Counted from the first letter of the stretch, positions 23,060 through 34,439 are shown. The stretch is DNA of 64,000 nt from Prunus persica (GCF_000346465.2 NC_034012.1:10896294-10960293); one strand, 5' to 3'. The notes: generated by a model not told the origin, from the sequence alone. Program-made: numbers and translations.

Positions 23060-23895
23060 CCTCTGCTGGTTACGATGATGGTTCGTTTTCTCTATGCAAA
23101 GGAGAATTTGCAAGGCATACAAAAACACAGCAGCACAATGATGTGCCATGCTCAGTTTTGTTTTGGCGAGGATGGTAGAGTGCCCATGTGAAAAGTTTGA
23201 CACAACAGGTTCCTTATGCGACAACACATATAATGGTGGAATTGTGTCCATGCCAATAGCAACTATACCGTCATCCCGGGAGTGAAAAGCAAGACATGTT
23301 GCCGCAGGTGGCGGTGGCATGACTTTCTTCATCCTCTGCATTTTTACACAACAAATTTTTATGAGTACAATGAGTTAGATCATGAGAAATTTGCAAATAG
23401 AACCTAAGCATATTGACAAACAAGTTTTGGGAAGTTTTGGCTGGGAATAGAAAATTTCAAGAATACTATTTGTGTTGGGTTTACCTTAAATGTTGTCATG
23501 TCAAAAATGGAGATCATCCCTCCTGTTGCTGATATGAGATATGAATCATTCTTGGACAAATCAAAGCAGGACATAGAGTCTTCAAGGTTGGTGCTGGGAA
23601 GGTCATTGTTCATCAGCTCTAAGCCACTCCTTGGTTTCCATAAATTAGGGTGAACCTTGGGAGTTGCCTGCATTCAATCAATATCATCATAATCAAATGA
23701 CCAACTGTCGCTTCGGTTTCAATTCGAAAGGAAAGTGAGGAGAAATCTAGTAGAAAAGAATTATAAGCATGTCACTCTTTACCACTCCACTGGATTTAAG
23801 ATCCTGTGGCCATTTCCAGAGAAAATGAATGCCATTTGATGCTAACACCAAAATGGCATCACCTCCATTTGTGTACAACAGCATTGGTATAATGA
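23060..23895 (-). pseudogene. TOPLESS-related (TPL/TPR) pseudogene fragment
   Basis: Three blocks read on the minus strand: about 23893-23775 (LLYTNGGDAILVLASNGIHF, LWKWPQDLKSSG); 23667-23485 (KVHPNLWKPRSGLELM, NNDLPSTNLEDSMSCFDLSK, NDSYLISATGGMISIFDMTT); and 23335-23270 (VMPPPPAATCLAFHSRDDGI, VAIGMD). They match consecutive parts of the first WD40 propeller of TOPLESS-type co-repressors. Splice sites look intact, but the last block degenerates after IAIGMD into unrelated sequence with a stop near 23056. The N-terminal LisH/CTLH and all later repeats are absent, so it is a fragment. Confidence 0.8.
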
Positions 23896-24028
23896 GAAGC
23901 TACCAAAACATTTTAATGGCGAAATCTGAAACTTAAATATTAGATATTCCCATGCTTATATGCTCCCAGTGCATAGGCAGAGAAAAACTATAAATCAGTC
24001 TCAGAATTGAGAGACCTCATATTGAATT

Positions 24029-24191
24029 AGGGTAAACTACCGAATTGCTCCCTGAACTTGTACATAATTATCAATTTACCCCCTGACCTTTTTTTTTGCA
24101 AATTAAGGGCTCATATAAATTTTATTCTCAATATTACCCATGCCGTTTAAATTATCAACATTTCATTAAATTTTCTGTTAACTCATTACAA
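24029..24191. mobile_element. truncated MITE-like sequence next to the MULE
   Basis: The sequence TAGGGTAAACTACCGAATTG, then CTCCCTGAACTTGTACATAA, resembles one end of a Mutator-type MITE. It is cut at the MULE's left end and no matching half was seen to the right of the MULE. Confidence 0.4.
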
Positions 24192-24951
24192 AGGGTTATT
24201 CGCTGCAGTGGTCCTTCAACTATACCCGAAGTTACATTTTGGTCACTGATTTCAATTATTAGTTGCAGAGGTCACTCAAGTAGATGTTTTGTTGCACCAG
24301 TAGTCCTTTCGTCAAGTCTGTGACTTTTTCCGTTTAAAATGATGACGTGGCAAGCATCTCACAGATTCTTGATGGGCAAATATGACTTTTCAGTTAATTA
24401 AAACGAATATTTTGCTTTTGAAGAGAACGACAGTTGCACAGAAATGGCAATCTGAGCAAAATGGAAAAATCGTGAAGGTGTAGGGTTTTCAAATCGAGAG
24501 GTATTTGACTTCGATTTTTGGGGGATTTTGGAACATTATCTCAACATTATGCTTTAATGGACTAAGTAGCAAAGGATTTTGAGTTTTTTAAATTAAAAAA
24601 AAAGCGACAAAGTACAGACCTAGGATTTCAGTTTCGTAAAAATCACAGAGAAAAGTGTCGGGTATACTGTGTGTGGAGGCTTCTTCAAATGGAAACAATT
24701 TTTCGGTGGTATGGAGAACCCCCCAAGTATGGTAAGTTACTATAACCTAAATATTCCTTCTTCATTTTATATTGGTTTATATTCTGTTTGCAAATGTGTG
24801 GTCCTCTTGTTGACAATGAAGTTTTGGCTTTAAGGTTTAAAATAATGTAAGTTGGAGTCTTTATTGTTGTTTGTGGTCCCATTTTTGTCAGTTTGTCATG
24901 GAAGTGATTTCACACTTGCACATGCCTGCACCTATTTTGTCTTCATTGTCA

Positions 24952-27900
24952 TGGAAAAAAATGTAAGCATACCTTTGTGTAATGTGGTAGATAAAGCAGA
25001 GCCGTGTACCCTTGAACTCCACCACTTCGGTATGTTGGAGAATGGAGTGTATAAGGGAGGCAAAGTATGCTATGTTGACAACTATATTCATGACTATTTG
25101 TCATTATTGGATTTACAGAAAATTGGGATAGATCTTGGATACAAAGTTGATAAAACGCAAAGGGTTACAAACTTAAAAGTTTACTGTAAAGGGCATGCAA
25201 AAAGTGGTCGGCATGTTGTGAATAAGGTTGTAAATGATAGTTGTGTTCCAGGGTTGGTTGGGAGCATTTCATCAGATCAGGTATTAGTGTTGTATTACCA
25301 TGATCCTACTCATAACAACGAGCTAGAGAGTGAAGATGAAGAGCAAGAACAACATAGTGAAGATGTTGGCAATGAAGAGGAAGAGCAGGAAAAAGAGGAT
25401 GTTATTGTTGACAGTGATTATGAATTAAGTGAAGAAGAAAATGGTAATCAAGAGGCTTCATCAAGAGCACAAGATGTTTACGATGCACCAAATGTTGAAT
25501 ATGCACAATATTTTGAAGAGATGAATGAAATGCCTCTTAATGAAGCTACATGGGAGATATTAGATGATGATGAAGATAGTGATCAACTTCCTTCTGATGG
25601 TGATAGCTCTGATGGTAAGGAAGATGGTCAAAAAAAGACAAGCAAGAGGAAATGGAAGATGCCAAATTTTAAACAGTTTAGGAAAGAAACTGATTTGAGA
25701 AATCCAGAGTTTAGAATCAGAATGCAATTGTGCAAGGGAGGAATGTTAAAGATGAACTCAAGGAAGCTATTAGGGAGTATGCAATTGTGCAAGGGAGGAA
25801 TGTTAAATTGGTGAAGAATGATAATAAAAGGATTCAAGCAAAGTGTGTAGGTCACACGAAATGCCCTTTTATTCTATTTGCTTCCAAGATAGACAGAGAT
25901 GAGCAGACATTTGCCATAAAGACTCTCTCCTTAAAGCACGAGTGTACTAGAGTGGACAAACTTAAATATACTAATTCAAGGTGGCTGTCAAAAAGGTTTG
26001 TTGACAATATTAGCAAAAATCTTGAGTGGGATGTAGGGGCATTCCAGTCTGAGGTATTGAAAAAGTACCATATGAATGTTTCAAGGCATCAGATTTATAC
26101 AGCAAAGAGCTTGTCCAAGGTGATCATTGAAGGAAGCTATGTGGAGCAATATGCGAGGCTATGGGACTATGCAGAAGAATTGAAGAAGGCTAATAAAGGC
26201 AGCACTGTGATTATAAAGAATAAGATGAAGGGTGAGGTACTTGTGTTTGAAAGAATTTATGTAAGTTTGGAAGCTTGTAAGAGGGGATTTTTGGCAGGAT
26301 GTAGACCTCTCATTGGTGTAGATGGATGCCATTTATAGGGACCTTACATAGGGCAAGTTTTAACAACCATTGGTGTTGATGGGAATAATGGAATGTACCC
26401 AGTTGCTTATGCTATTGTAGAGGTGGAATCAAAAAGTAGTTGGATTTGGTTCCTTGAACTTTTGATTGAAGACTTAAAAATTGAGAATGGGAAAGCTTGG
26501 GTGTTTATAAGTGACAAGCAAAAAGGTCTAAGACCTGCAATTGAGACATTACTTCTAACAGCTGAGCATAGAATATGTGTTAGGCATCTCTACAACAACT
26601 TCAGGACAGATCATGCTAGCCTTGCATTGAAATCATTCTCTGGGTGCGGCAAGAGCAACTACCATTCCTTAGTATGAAGCAGAAATGGACAAGATGAAAG
26701 AGCAAGATGAAGAGGCGTGGAAGTGGGTTATGAAAAGACCAGCCAAAAATTGGAGTATATCTCATTTTGAGCCACATTCTAAGTGTGATCTTTGTTGAAC
26801 AACCTCTGTGAATCCTTTAACTCTTGCATTTTAGATTCAAGAGACAATCTTAACATGTCTGGAACGGATTAGAGTTTATATCATGTTAAGGATGACTAAT
26901 AGAAGGATTGCTGGTACAGTTTGGAGACATCCAGTTGGGCCTAGGATTTTCAAGATCATTGAGAAGAACAAGTTGGGAGCTAGTCAATGCATTCCTAGAT
27001 TGGTAGGTGAGAGAAAATACCAAGTGAGCAATATGTATGGGGGAGAGTATGTAGTGGATCTAAAAGCCAAGACTTGCTCTTGTAGAAGATGGGATTTGTG
27101 TGGGATCCCATGTTCTCATGCTATTTCTTGTATCTTTCAAAAGGAGGCAAATGTGTTTGATTACGCACATGACTGTTATAAGAAAGAAGCCTATCTAAGT
27201 TCATATGAACCTATGGTACACCCAATACCATCCATGGACCAGTGGCAGAGAACTAATTGGCCTCCAATTAAGCCTCATCCATATAAGAAGTAGCCTGGAA
27301 GACCCAAGAAATCAAGGAACAAAGAACCATCTGAGGTTGAAGTACCTGTTCCAGTTCCTCCAAACCCTTTGCCCCTATGTTACAATCCACCACTTACTAA
27401 GTTGAGAAGAATTTATGTAAAGATAAGATGCTCTATTTGTGGCCATGAGGGACATAATAAGACACGGCATGCCAACCAAGGGGCAGCACATGTATTTGGG
27501 TTATATTTTCTTTAGTTTAATTTCCTTTTGTTATTATTTACTTTAATTAGTTTTTTGTTTTTGTTTTTGTAGGCCCTTCCTAATCAGCCCAACCAAGGAA
27601 CATTTGGCTCTTCTACAGTCCAAGGGGCAGCTCAAGTATTTAAGTTACAATCTTTGTAGTTTAATTTCTTTTTGTTCTTTAGGCCCAACCAAGGAACATT
27701 TAACCCTTCTTTTTGTTATTGTTTAGTTTATTTAGTTTATTTTTGTTTTTTAGGCCCAACCTAATCAGCCCAACCCAACTAGAGGCAGAGGGAGAGGTAG
27801 ATGTACTACTACAGGAAGAGGGAGAGGAAATGGGAGAGGACAAATGCCAAATGGAAGAGGAAATGTAAGTGACTACTCTGTCATGCTACTTTGGTTGGTT

Positions 27901-28161
27901 AATTTGGTTCAAATTTAATTCCTGTACTTTGATTAGTTAATACGGTTCCATTTTATTTTAGGTTGGAAATAGGACAACAAAAATGCCAAACAAGCCATCA
28001 TCATCACAACCACTCCCATCATCATCATCATCATCACAACCACTCTTTTACACTGGAGCTACATCATCATCATCATCATCATCATCATCACAACCACCCG
28101 ACATTGCTGACATAAAGAGATTCAAGTTTCCTACCAAGAAGCTTAGACCATGGATGTTTTG
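24952..28161 (+). pseudogene. MuDR-type transposase, degenerate
   Basis: Frame pieces are 24952-25740 (N-terminal domain with MLENGVYKGGKVCYVDNYIH, then an acidic linker), 25758-26338 (zinc-binding/DBD and start of the catalytic core, KCVGHTKCPF, IGVDGCHL), 26339-26650 (GVDGNNGMYPVAYAIVEVES, WVFISDKQKGL), 26690-26800, and 26883-27293 (SWIM finger CSCRRWDLCGIPCSHAISC). Then come a CCHC-like knuckle (CSICGHEGHNKTRH) and Arg-Gly and Ser-rich tails ending PWMF at about 28161. The order is that of plant MULE transposases. It is broken by a frameshift near 25740, an in-frame TAG after GCHL (26336-26338), a frameshift near 26650 and others, so it is not autonomous. Confidence 0.88.
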
Positions 28162-28805
28162 AAGAGAACTAGGAGGATGTCTTTTTTGAAGTAGTTGGAT
28201 GTATTTTGTCAACATGTTAGATGTGTTTTATGAATGGTTTATTAGATGTGTTTTTTAAGTCATTGGGCTGAAACTTAGTGTGGTTGTTTGTAAGGGATGT
28301 TTAGTATTTGGTACATTTTTAGAACCTAAACTGGGTTTATGTTCATTTATCTTTATGCTTCTGATTCATTTAGAACCTGATTTGATACATTTTGAAACCT
28401 GTAACTGGGTGTTATATATGCTGAAGAAATTGTTTTATATTTCTCACACCTATTGATTAACACCCACTACTATTTGTCCAGCATTTCTATATTTGTTCAT
28501 ATCACAATTATCCACTCATGCCTTCTCATCAACAAAATGGAAACAAATCGAATACACCAACACCAATATGTCCACCAAACTCAAACTCAAATTTCATTGC
28601 AAAATGAACTACATATCGGTTATATTTCCACCTAATTGATCATAAGCTTTTTAGAGTTTCCACCAGGAAATGTCAACCAATTGCTCAAGATACAGAGCAT
28701 CATCATAATCACCAAAAACCCAATACCCAATGACAGAAATGAAACCCCCCAAATCTGATTCTCTCTTGGTCGTTAGCCTATTCTTTTCTCTTCCAACAGT
28801 CTTTA

Positions 28806-29234
28806 CTGCTTGCCTAATTCTCCAACTTTGTACTCCAATTCCTTTTTTTCTCTCTCCCCCATTTTCAGCTTATCTTTCACTTCTTTCTTCTGTTTTTCTA
28901 TTAACTTTAGGTCCTCTTCCATTTCTCTCATTCTTCTCAGGAACCCATGAATTAGTTCTTTTCCTCTTGCACAGGTCGGTGCGTCCAGCCAGTCCCAATG
29001 ATGCTCATTTCCTCTGTTTCTCTGCAAAGTACATTTTCTCACATCAAAGCTAAACCCATCAATCAACAAAATAAAATTTCACAGATTAACTTACTTGACT
29101 CATCTCACAAGCCTAAATCTTCTCCCAGGATTTAAATCAGTCCATGAAGTCCAGGTTTTGATATATCCCCCGCACCTGCATAGTTTCCTTGCACGGGGGC
29201 TCTGATTTGTTGACGAAGAAGAAATCTGCGACAT
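28806..29234 (-). pseudogene. GRF-type zinc-finger ORF inside the MULE (copy 2, frameshifted)
   Basis: From ATG 29234 the minus strand reads MSQISSSS, KLCRCGGYIKTWTSW, TDLNPGRRF and then loses the frame: compared with copy 1, a base is missing in the codons that should give EACEMS, and a TGA follows. The second part (RNRGNEHHWDWLDAPTC, then LLRRM-type coiled coil) remains open to about 28806. The antisense position relative to the transposase is the same as in copy 1. Confidence 0.6.
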
Positions 29235-29593
29235 TTTTGCACATGCATTGTATGGCCTTCCCAGATTTCCTTTGAATTTCCAAAACTTTCAACACATCTA
29301 CTGTTTTTATGTGGATTTCTTCGAATATAAATGGGAATTGGGGATTTATTTGGCCCCAGATTTGACATTTTTATTAGGAAGTTACTTTAGATGGGAGGTT
29401 GGGCATTGTAGACTTGAAAAGACAAATTTGCCTATGAAATTGACACCACGTTAGACAGACTTGACGAAATGACTACTGGTGCAACAAAACACCTATTTGA
29501 GTGACCTTTGCAACTAATAACTGAATTCAATAACCAAAATGTAACTTCGGGTATAGTTAAGGGACCATTGCTGCGAATAACCCTAAAATAAAA

Positions 29594-29916
29594 GGGTAAA
29601 TTACTCAAATGATCCTCAAACTTATACTCGATTTATATTTTGGTCCCTCAATTAAATTATTCGTTCAAATAGTCAATCAACTCTATATTATTCGCTCCAT
29701 TGGTCCTACCGTTACATTCTGTCAATATTTCCGTTAAATATGAGGGCAAATTGGTCATTATTTACCTTAAAATTTGGTTAAATCTAACAAAAAATTAGAC
29801 GGTATGACTATTGGAGCGAATAATATAGAGTTGATGGACCATTGAATTAATAATTTAGTTGAGGAACTAAAATATAAATTAGGTATAAGTTTAAGGACCA
29901 TTTGAGTAATTTACTC
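29594..29916. mobile_element. Mutator-type MITE (323 bp) with 9-bp target duplication
   Basis: Long inverted repeats occupy most of its length: GGGTAAATTACTCAAATGAT at the left and its inverse GGACCATTTGAGTAATTTAC at the right, with inner arms such as ACTCTATATTATTCGCTCCA matching their inverse. The direct repeat AAAATAAAA flanks it at 29585-29593 and 29917-29925. No coding capacity. It could fold into a long hairpin RNA if transcribed. Confidence 0.88.
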
Positions 29917-29939
29917 AAAATAAAAAAGAAAACAAAGGC

Positions 29940-30085
29940 CCTCTCACTGGCTTTGGTCTCTCGCTCTCTCTGAAAATAAACTTCGGAGAAACCAGCATGT
30001 GGCAACTTTGCTGAAGCGGCATTTCGTTCCTAACTTCTCATTTCTCTTTTCCTCCGTCTCTTCGGTCTCGGCACCCGCCACCAAA

Positions 30086-30141
<56 letters not shown>

Positions 30142-31002
30142 CGAGTAAGATTTCATTTGTATGCGTTTATGTTTCAAATTGTCATGCCATTTTGCTAATT
30201 GTTGATTATTGATTTCTATTCTGACATGCTATGACAAATGGGTTTCCTTACCAATTCAATTTTTTATATGATAAAATTCTATTTGTATCTGCTTTTCTAG
30301 GTTTTTAGTGAATTGTACATCTTTGCTAGGCATTTTCACAAACACATAAAAAGCTACATATTTCTGGGCCAGAGAAACTTTTAGGTTTAGTGGTCATGTG
30401 CAATTAATATCTGAATTGACAAGAGAGAAAGAAGTAGAATCTGAATAGGTGTTTCCAATTTCTTTGATTGAGAATAACTGATACAAACTGCAGTGGCCCT
30501 TAATTATACAAGCTTGTCTTTAGATTTCAGCTTACTACACTTGTTGTAAAAAAAATAAGAAACCAAGTCATCGATTAAGGGTTTTGATTGGAAATTTTCA
30601 ACCGGTCTTGCTAATACAATACGAATTAGTACTGAGAAGCGTGTGCCCATCACTCCAGCAGTAGCACCCAAGATAAAGTATAGGGTCCAACTACAACTAT
30701 ATTAGCCAAATATGCATACAACTGAATCATAACCAATTGTAATAGGCTTGGATCAGCCGCTGTCTAGTGCACTACTCCTTTGGTAGTATATAATGAATGA
30801 GCATATGAGTTAAGGAATAGTTGCTAAGATTGTTGCCTCTTTGGTCGCTGAGCTTCAAATTGTATGATAATGTTGAAACTTGATGTTAATCAGGAACTTT
30901 TGCATTTGAAGTTTCTTGTATTAGATTATCCAATAAGCAATGAGGTTTAGTATCCAATATGTTGTCATACTAAAGCAGTCTAATTGGGTTTGGCAGCAAG
31001 GT
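29940..31002 (+). promoter_or_regulatory. leader exon, (CT)n tract and leader intron of the HIPM-like gene
   Basis: A leader-like sequence with a (CT)n tract of about 25 repeats (30088-30138) is followed by ACGA|GTAAGA at about 30144, a probable donor. The acceptor TTTGGCAG at 30996 lies six bases before the start codon. If right, this is a 0.85-kb leader intron. CT tracts in plant leaders often raise expression; the effect here is inferred. Confidence 0.5.
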
Positions 31003-31697
31003 ATGGGAGCCAGAGGAGTTATTGGGGATAGATGGTCCATGAGGATTCTATGGGCCTGTGCAATTGGAAGTGCTGCCAGTATGAGTTCTTGACCTTTTCT
31101 TTCATAGGTTCTTGATTCAAATAGCATACTTAATTGCCAAGTCAATGTTTCATAAGGAAAATGCTTGGTCTACTCTAAGTTTTACAATACTTTTGGCTTA
31201 CAAACTAAAACACTAATAGTATATATTCCACACATAAACACAATATCTTACCTCTGTGAGTTTAGCGAGGCATGGTGTGCGGCTACATCCATTTGTGAAC
31301 TAAGATGTAGGGTTGCTCAAATTTCAAACCAAACCCATGGATTCAATTCAATCCAACAAATTTTAGTTGCCTTTTGTAATTCTCAATTGGATTGGATGGG
31401 AAATAGATTACCCAATAATAACTAGATTCTATCCTCTAAACTGATTTTTTTTTTACAGGTGAGTACCCTTAATGAATTGTGGTATAAATAACACCATGTT
31501 TTATGTAATTGTTGCTTATGTACATTTGTCTTTGTTTCAAATACTTGGCACCTCCTTAGTTTGCTGATGGTGTTTGTTACTTGTGCTTAGGCCTATACAT
31601 GGTTGCTGCGGAAAGGCAAGCACAGAACAGGCAACGAATGTTGGCTGAAGAGTTAAAGGCCATGGAGGCAGAATCAGGCAATGGCGAGGTCGTTTGA
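31003..31697 (+). CDS. HIPM: HIPM-like small membrane protein, 60 aa
   Basis: Two exons, 31003-31078 and 31591-31697 (donor GTATGA, acceptor TGCTTAG), join within a codon to give 60 aa: it starts MGARGVIGDRWSMRIL, has one hydrophobic segment (about residues 14-30, ILWACAIGSAASLYMV), then a charged tail with QAQNRQRMLAEELKAMEAES and ends GEVV. A plant-wide small protein of this kind is known from apple as HIPM (HrpN-interacting protein of Malus, 60 aa) and from Arabidopsis At3g15395; it binds the harpin HrpN of Erwinia amylovora and restrains growth. I recall that length and general nature, not the full sequence, so the name rests on size, start motif and gene order. No break is seen. Confidence 0.78.
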
Positions 31698-32980
31698 CTG
31701 TTGATAAATTATAGGCAATAACTACTTTAGAGCTTTCCAGATTTCCCAAGTTGGCTTCATTATCATGTTGGCCATTGTGAGGATTATGTTAAACTGTTTT
31801 GTCTGCTGTTTCCATTACAATTCTGGTTTTCAGAGGATGATAATGCATAAGTGGTTGCAGAGATTGGTCTGTGCACAGGAAGGTATATACGTTCAAGAAT
31901 GACTAATATTTTGGTGACAAATTATCCAGTGTCTGACATTTCTTATGTGATCTATGCACGCACATTGGCAAGATTTTCATCTCATCTCATTAGTTTTTAT
32001 CTAAAAACTGCTCGGATGGTTTTACTCGAAACAACCCACTCACTTTGATGCAAAATTATCACTGTTTTTAATACTTGAAGGTCTGCCATTGTTGCAAGGG
32101 GAGGCTATTTAACATTTGATAAATTTAGTAGTAAAGAAAGCTCATTCTATTGAGAGAGCTACTAGAAGTTGTCTTGGCTTATCCAAAATACAGTAAATAA
32201 TGTTTCTGCTTATCTTTACTTTGATGAAGCAAGCTCCATTTAATAGGGTATAATGAGAAGTATTTTTATTCAATAATATATGAAAAATATGTAAATTTTA
32301 CCAGCATTGTTTTCTTAAAATATTTAGCTTTGAGAAGTGAGCAGAAAACACAAGTATTTTTTAATAATACGTACTTACATGTATAATACGCGAATTTACT
32401 AACTAGGTCTTACAAATGGGATTTGGATGCTTACCCGGTGGTTTATTTGTAAAAAGGCTGTGTATGTTATTGTAATGCAATATTTGGGCTAAAAGAGAAA
32501 TCCCTTCTTGCGAAGTCCTGTGCCTGCACGTATGATGCGGCTCATGAAACATCACAGACCTAATGGCCAGAGTTACAATTTTTGATCCAGCACCAAATTA
32601 AAGTTGGCTGTAAACATGATTTTGGACAACTTAAGGTAATTTGATATAACCAATCTGAAAATCTAAAATCTTTTCAAAATATCAACACCAACAAGTTTCA
32701 TTCCTTGACCTCATGCTGTATAATATTTGGTAACAAAGTAATTTGACATGCCTTGTCTTGGGTATTTACAAGATCTTGGTAATGTTAAAACCCTATTTGA
32801 TTTACTTATGAAAGAAAAGCAGGCAGAAAAGCTGAGAACAAGGTTGATTGTTGTGGTAATACTCTTCTCACACAAGGTTCATGACTCCGGACTTAAGCAA
32901 CTAACAAACCGCCAGTGCAGGTCTTTTGGTGCTTCCAAGTTTCCGTCTTCCACAAACAACTACCTTCAGAGCTAGCTAGC
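31698..32980. other. spacer between HIPM-like and glycine-rich genes
   Basis: It includes the probable 3' UTR of the HIPM-like gene and upstream DNA of the glycine-rich gene. No other gene or transposon end is recognised. Confidence 0.5.
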
Positions 32981-32991
32981 CTCACTAGATG

Positions 32992-33000
32992 TATATATAA
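32992..33000 (+). promoter_or_regulatory. TATA box of the glycine-rich protein gene
   Basis: TATATATAA lies about 51 bp upstream of the ATG at 33051, implying a short leader of about 20-30 nt. Confidence 0.6.
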
Positions 33001-33050
33001 ATCCATGCAAATTAATTAGAACCAAACAAAAACCAAGATATTTGACAAAG

Positions 33051-33827
33051 ATGACAATACCAAAATGTGCCTGCAGCATTGGTTTGCTGGTGATTCTGTG
33101 CTTAATTAGCTTGAGCAATGCCCACAAGGTCATTAAATTTGAGGCCCCTGCTGGGGTCAATCGAAAGATGATGGGCCAAGATAAGCCAGTGGGTCAAGGG
33201 TTTGGCTCAGGTGTAGGCATTGGCACTGGGACTGGGACAGGTGTAGGCATTGGCAAGGGCATTGGCTCAGGTGGCAATGGTGTAGGAATTGAGGAGGGGT
33301 ATGGTATTGGCACTGGTTCTGGTTATGGTGAAGGCACTGGTATGGGCATTGGGAGAGGCTCTGGAAATGGTGGATATGGAGAAGGCAGAGGAATTGGTAT
33401 TGGGACTGGGGATGGAGGATATGGGGAAGGTAGAGGAGTTGGTATTGGGACTGGAAGTGGTGGATATGGGCCTGGAAATGGCCCGTGGGCCTCGGGACCC
33501 GGGTACGGAAACAGCGGTGGTAGTGGGTTTGGGTCCGGAGTCGGCATCGGTACTGGGTCTGGTGGGTATGGAAACAATTGCGGTGGGGGTTGTAATCCGG
33601 GCTGTGAGTGCCCTGGTGCTTGTTTCCAATCTGGCCAGCCCAATAGGCTCACTTATAACAAGCCCACTCAGCATGAGAAGATGACGCCTACCAAGATGGG
33701 TGCAGGAGAGCCTATAACACCAAATATACCACCAGCACTAGGTTCATCACCACCAGATTCACCAGATTCATCAACCAAGACAGCAAATGAAGCCCACCAT
33801 CACTCTGCTGCAGCGCTTCATAACTAG
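33051..33827 (+). CDS. secreted glycine-rich protein, ATA20-like, 258 aa
   Basis: Single exon. The start is ATG 33051; the same frame runs three codons further up but without an earlier ATG close by. Residues 1-24 form a signal peptide (GLLVILCLISLSNA). After a short spacer (VIKFEAPAGVNRKMMGQDKP) comes a Gly-rich region (about residues 47-180) built from GIGTGSGxGEG-type units with repeated GGYGEGRG, then a Cys cluster (CGGGCNPGCECPGAC) and a Pro/Ser-rich tail ending HHHSAAALHN. This is a cell-wall/extracellular glycine-rich protein. From gene order it may correspond to Arabidopsis ATA20 (At3g15400), a tapetum protein; repeat proteins drift, so sequence alone cannot prove that. A poly(A) signal AATAAA follows at 33910-33915. 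Confidence 0.85.
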   Translation: MTIPKCACSIGLLVILCLISLSNAHKVIKFEAPAGVNRKMMGQDKPVGQGFGSGVGIGTGTGTGVGIGKGIGSGGNGVGIEEGYGIGTGSGYGEGTGMGIGRGSGNGGYGEGRGIGIGTGDGGYGEGRGVGIGTGSGGYGPGNGPWASGPGYGNSGGSGFGSGVGIGTGSGGYGNNCGGGCNPGCECPGACFQSGQPNRLTYNKPTQHEKMTPTKMGAGEPITPNIPPALGSSPPDSPDSSTKTANEAHHHSAAALHN

Positions 33828-34439
33828 ATATTCATGTAGTCTAAAGAAGCTCCCAACTGCAGAGCTTCATGTCTGTCAATTAAAGCTTCAGAAAATAACA
33901 TGCTATTCTAATAAAATCTACGCAGTCTACCATGTTTTTCTAGTTGAATTTACTACAATCATATAAGATCCAGCAGACATTTGCCTCTTTTTCTAAAACT
34001 GCTATTATCAAAAAGATGCTTACGAAAATTCATCCAAACGGGTAGTTTTGATCAAGTCATCAGCTTAATAAGTAACACTAGCAAGATACCTCAATGTCAA
34101 ATACATTTGAACATTAATAGCAAGCTTCATTAATGTTACTGCCCAACTGAACAACTAACTATCATGGATCAGTAGCCAGTACCATCCGTGAGTTGACATT
34201 TACTAAACTTTATGTCTCTATTACAGGAAATGTTTACATTCTAACTACTGCAATATCTTGTCACACACGTTACATCTCGTGAGTATCCTATGACCTCTAA
34301 CCCTTTCAAGTATTTTTCAGATTGCATACAGAGGGAAACAAAATCTACACAATTCCCTTTTCTAATACTTTCTTATTCAATTTGATCCCAAATTCATTGT
34401 CACATGCTTTTCTTCATCATGATTGTAGTCATTCCTTCA

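Larger units (their letters stand above)
24192..29584. mobile_element. Mutator-like element (MULE), 5.4 kb, degenerate
   Basis: Terminal inverted repeats of about 150 bp: the left end from 24192 reads AGGGTTATTCGCTGCAGTGG and the right end up to 29584 is its inverse (CCATTGCTGCGAATAACCCT), with matching sequence continuing through ACCCGAAGTTACATTTTGG and TTTTGTTGCACCAGTAGTC. Inside are a broken transposase (+) and an antisense GRF-finger ORF (-). The 9 bp outside each end (TCATTACAA and AAAATAAAA) do not match, so no target-site duplication survives. A MITE has inserted immediately outside the right end. Confidence 0.88.

Noticed and set aside
24852..24951. Upstream start for the MULE transposase at 24852
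   Set aside because: The added residues are hydrophobic and unlike transposase N-termini; the ATG at 24952 fits better, probably after splicing.
29944..30177. Minus-strand ORF rich in Glu-Arg repeats
   Set aside because: Translation of the (CT)n microsatellite on the opposite strand.
33042..33050. Upstream start of the glycine-rich protein at 33042
   Set aside because: The codon there is TTG; the first ATG in frame is 33051.
33323..33652. Minus-strand Pro-rich ORF of 109 aa
   Set aside because: Exact antisense of the Gly codons (GGN gives CCN-type Pro) of the glycine-rich protein; no independent support.
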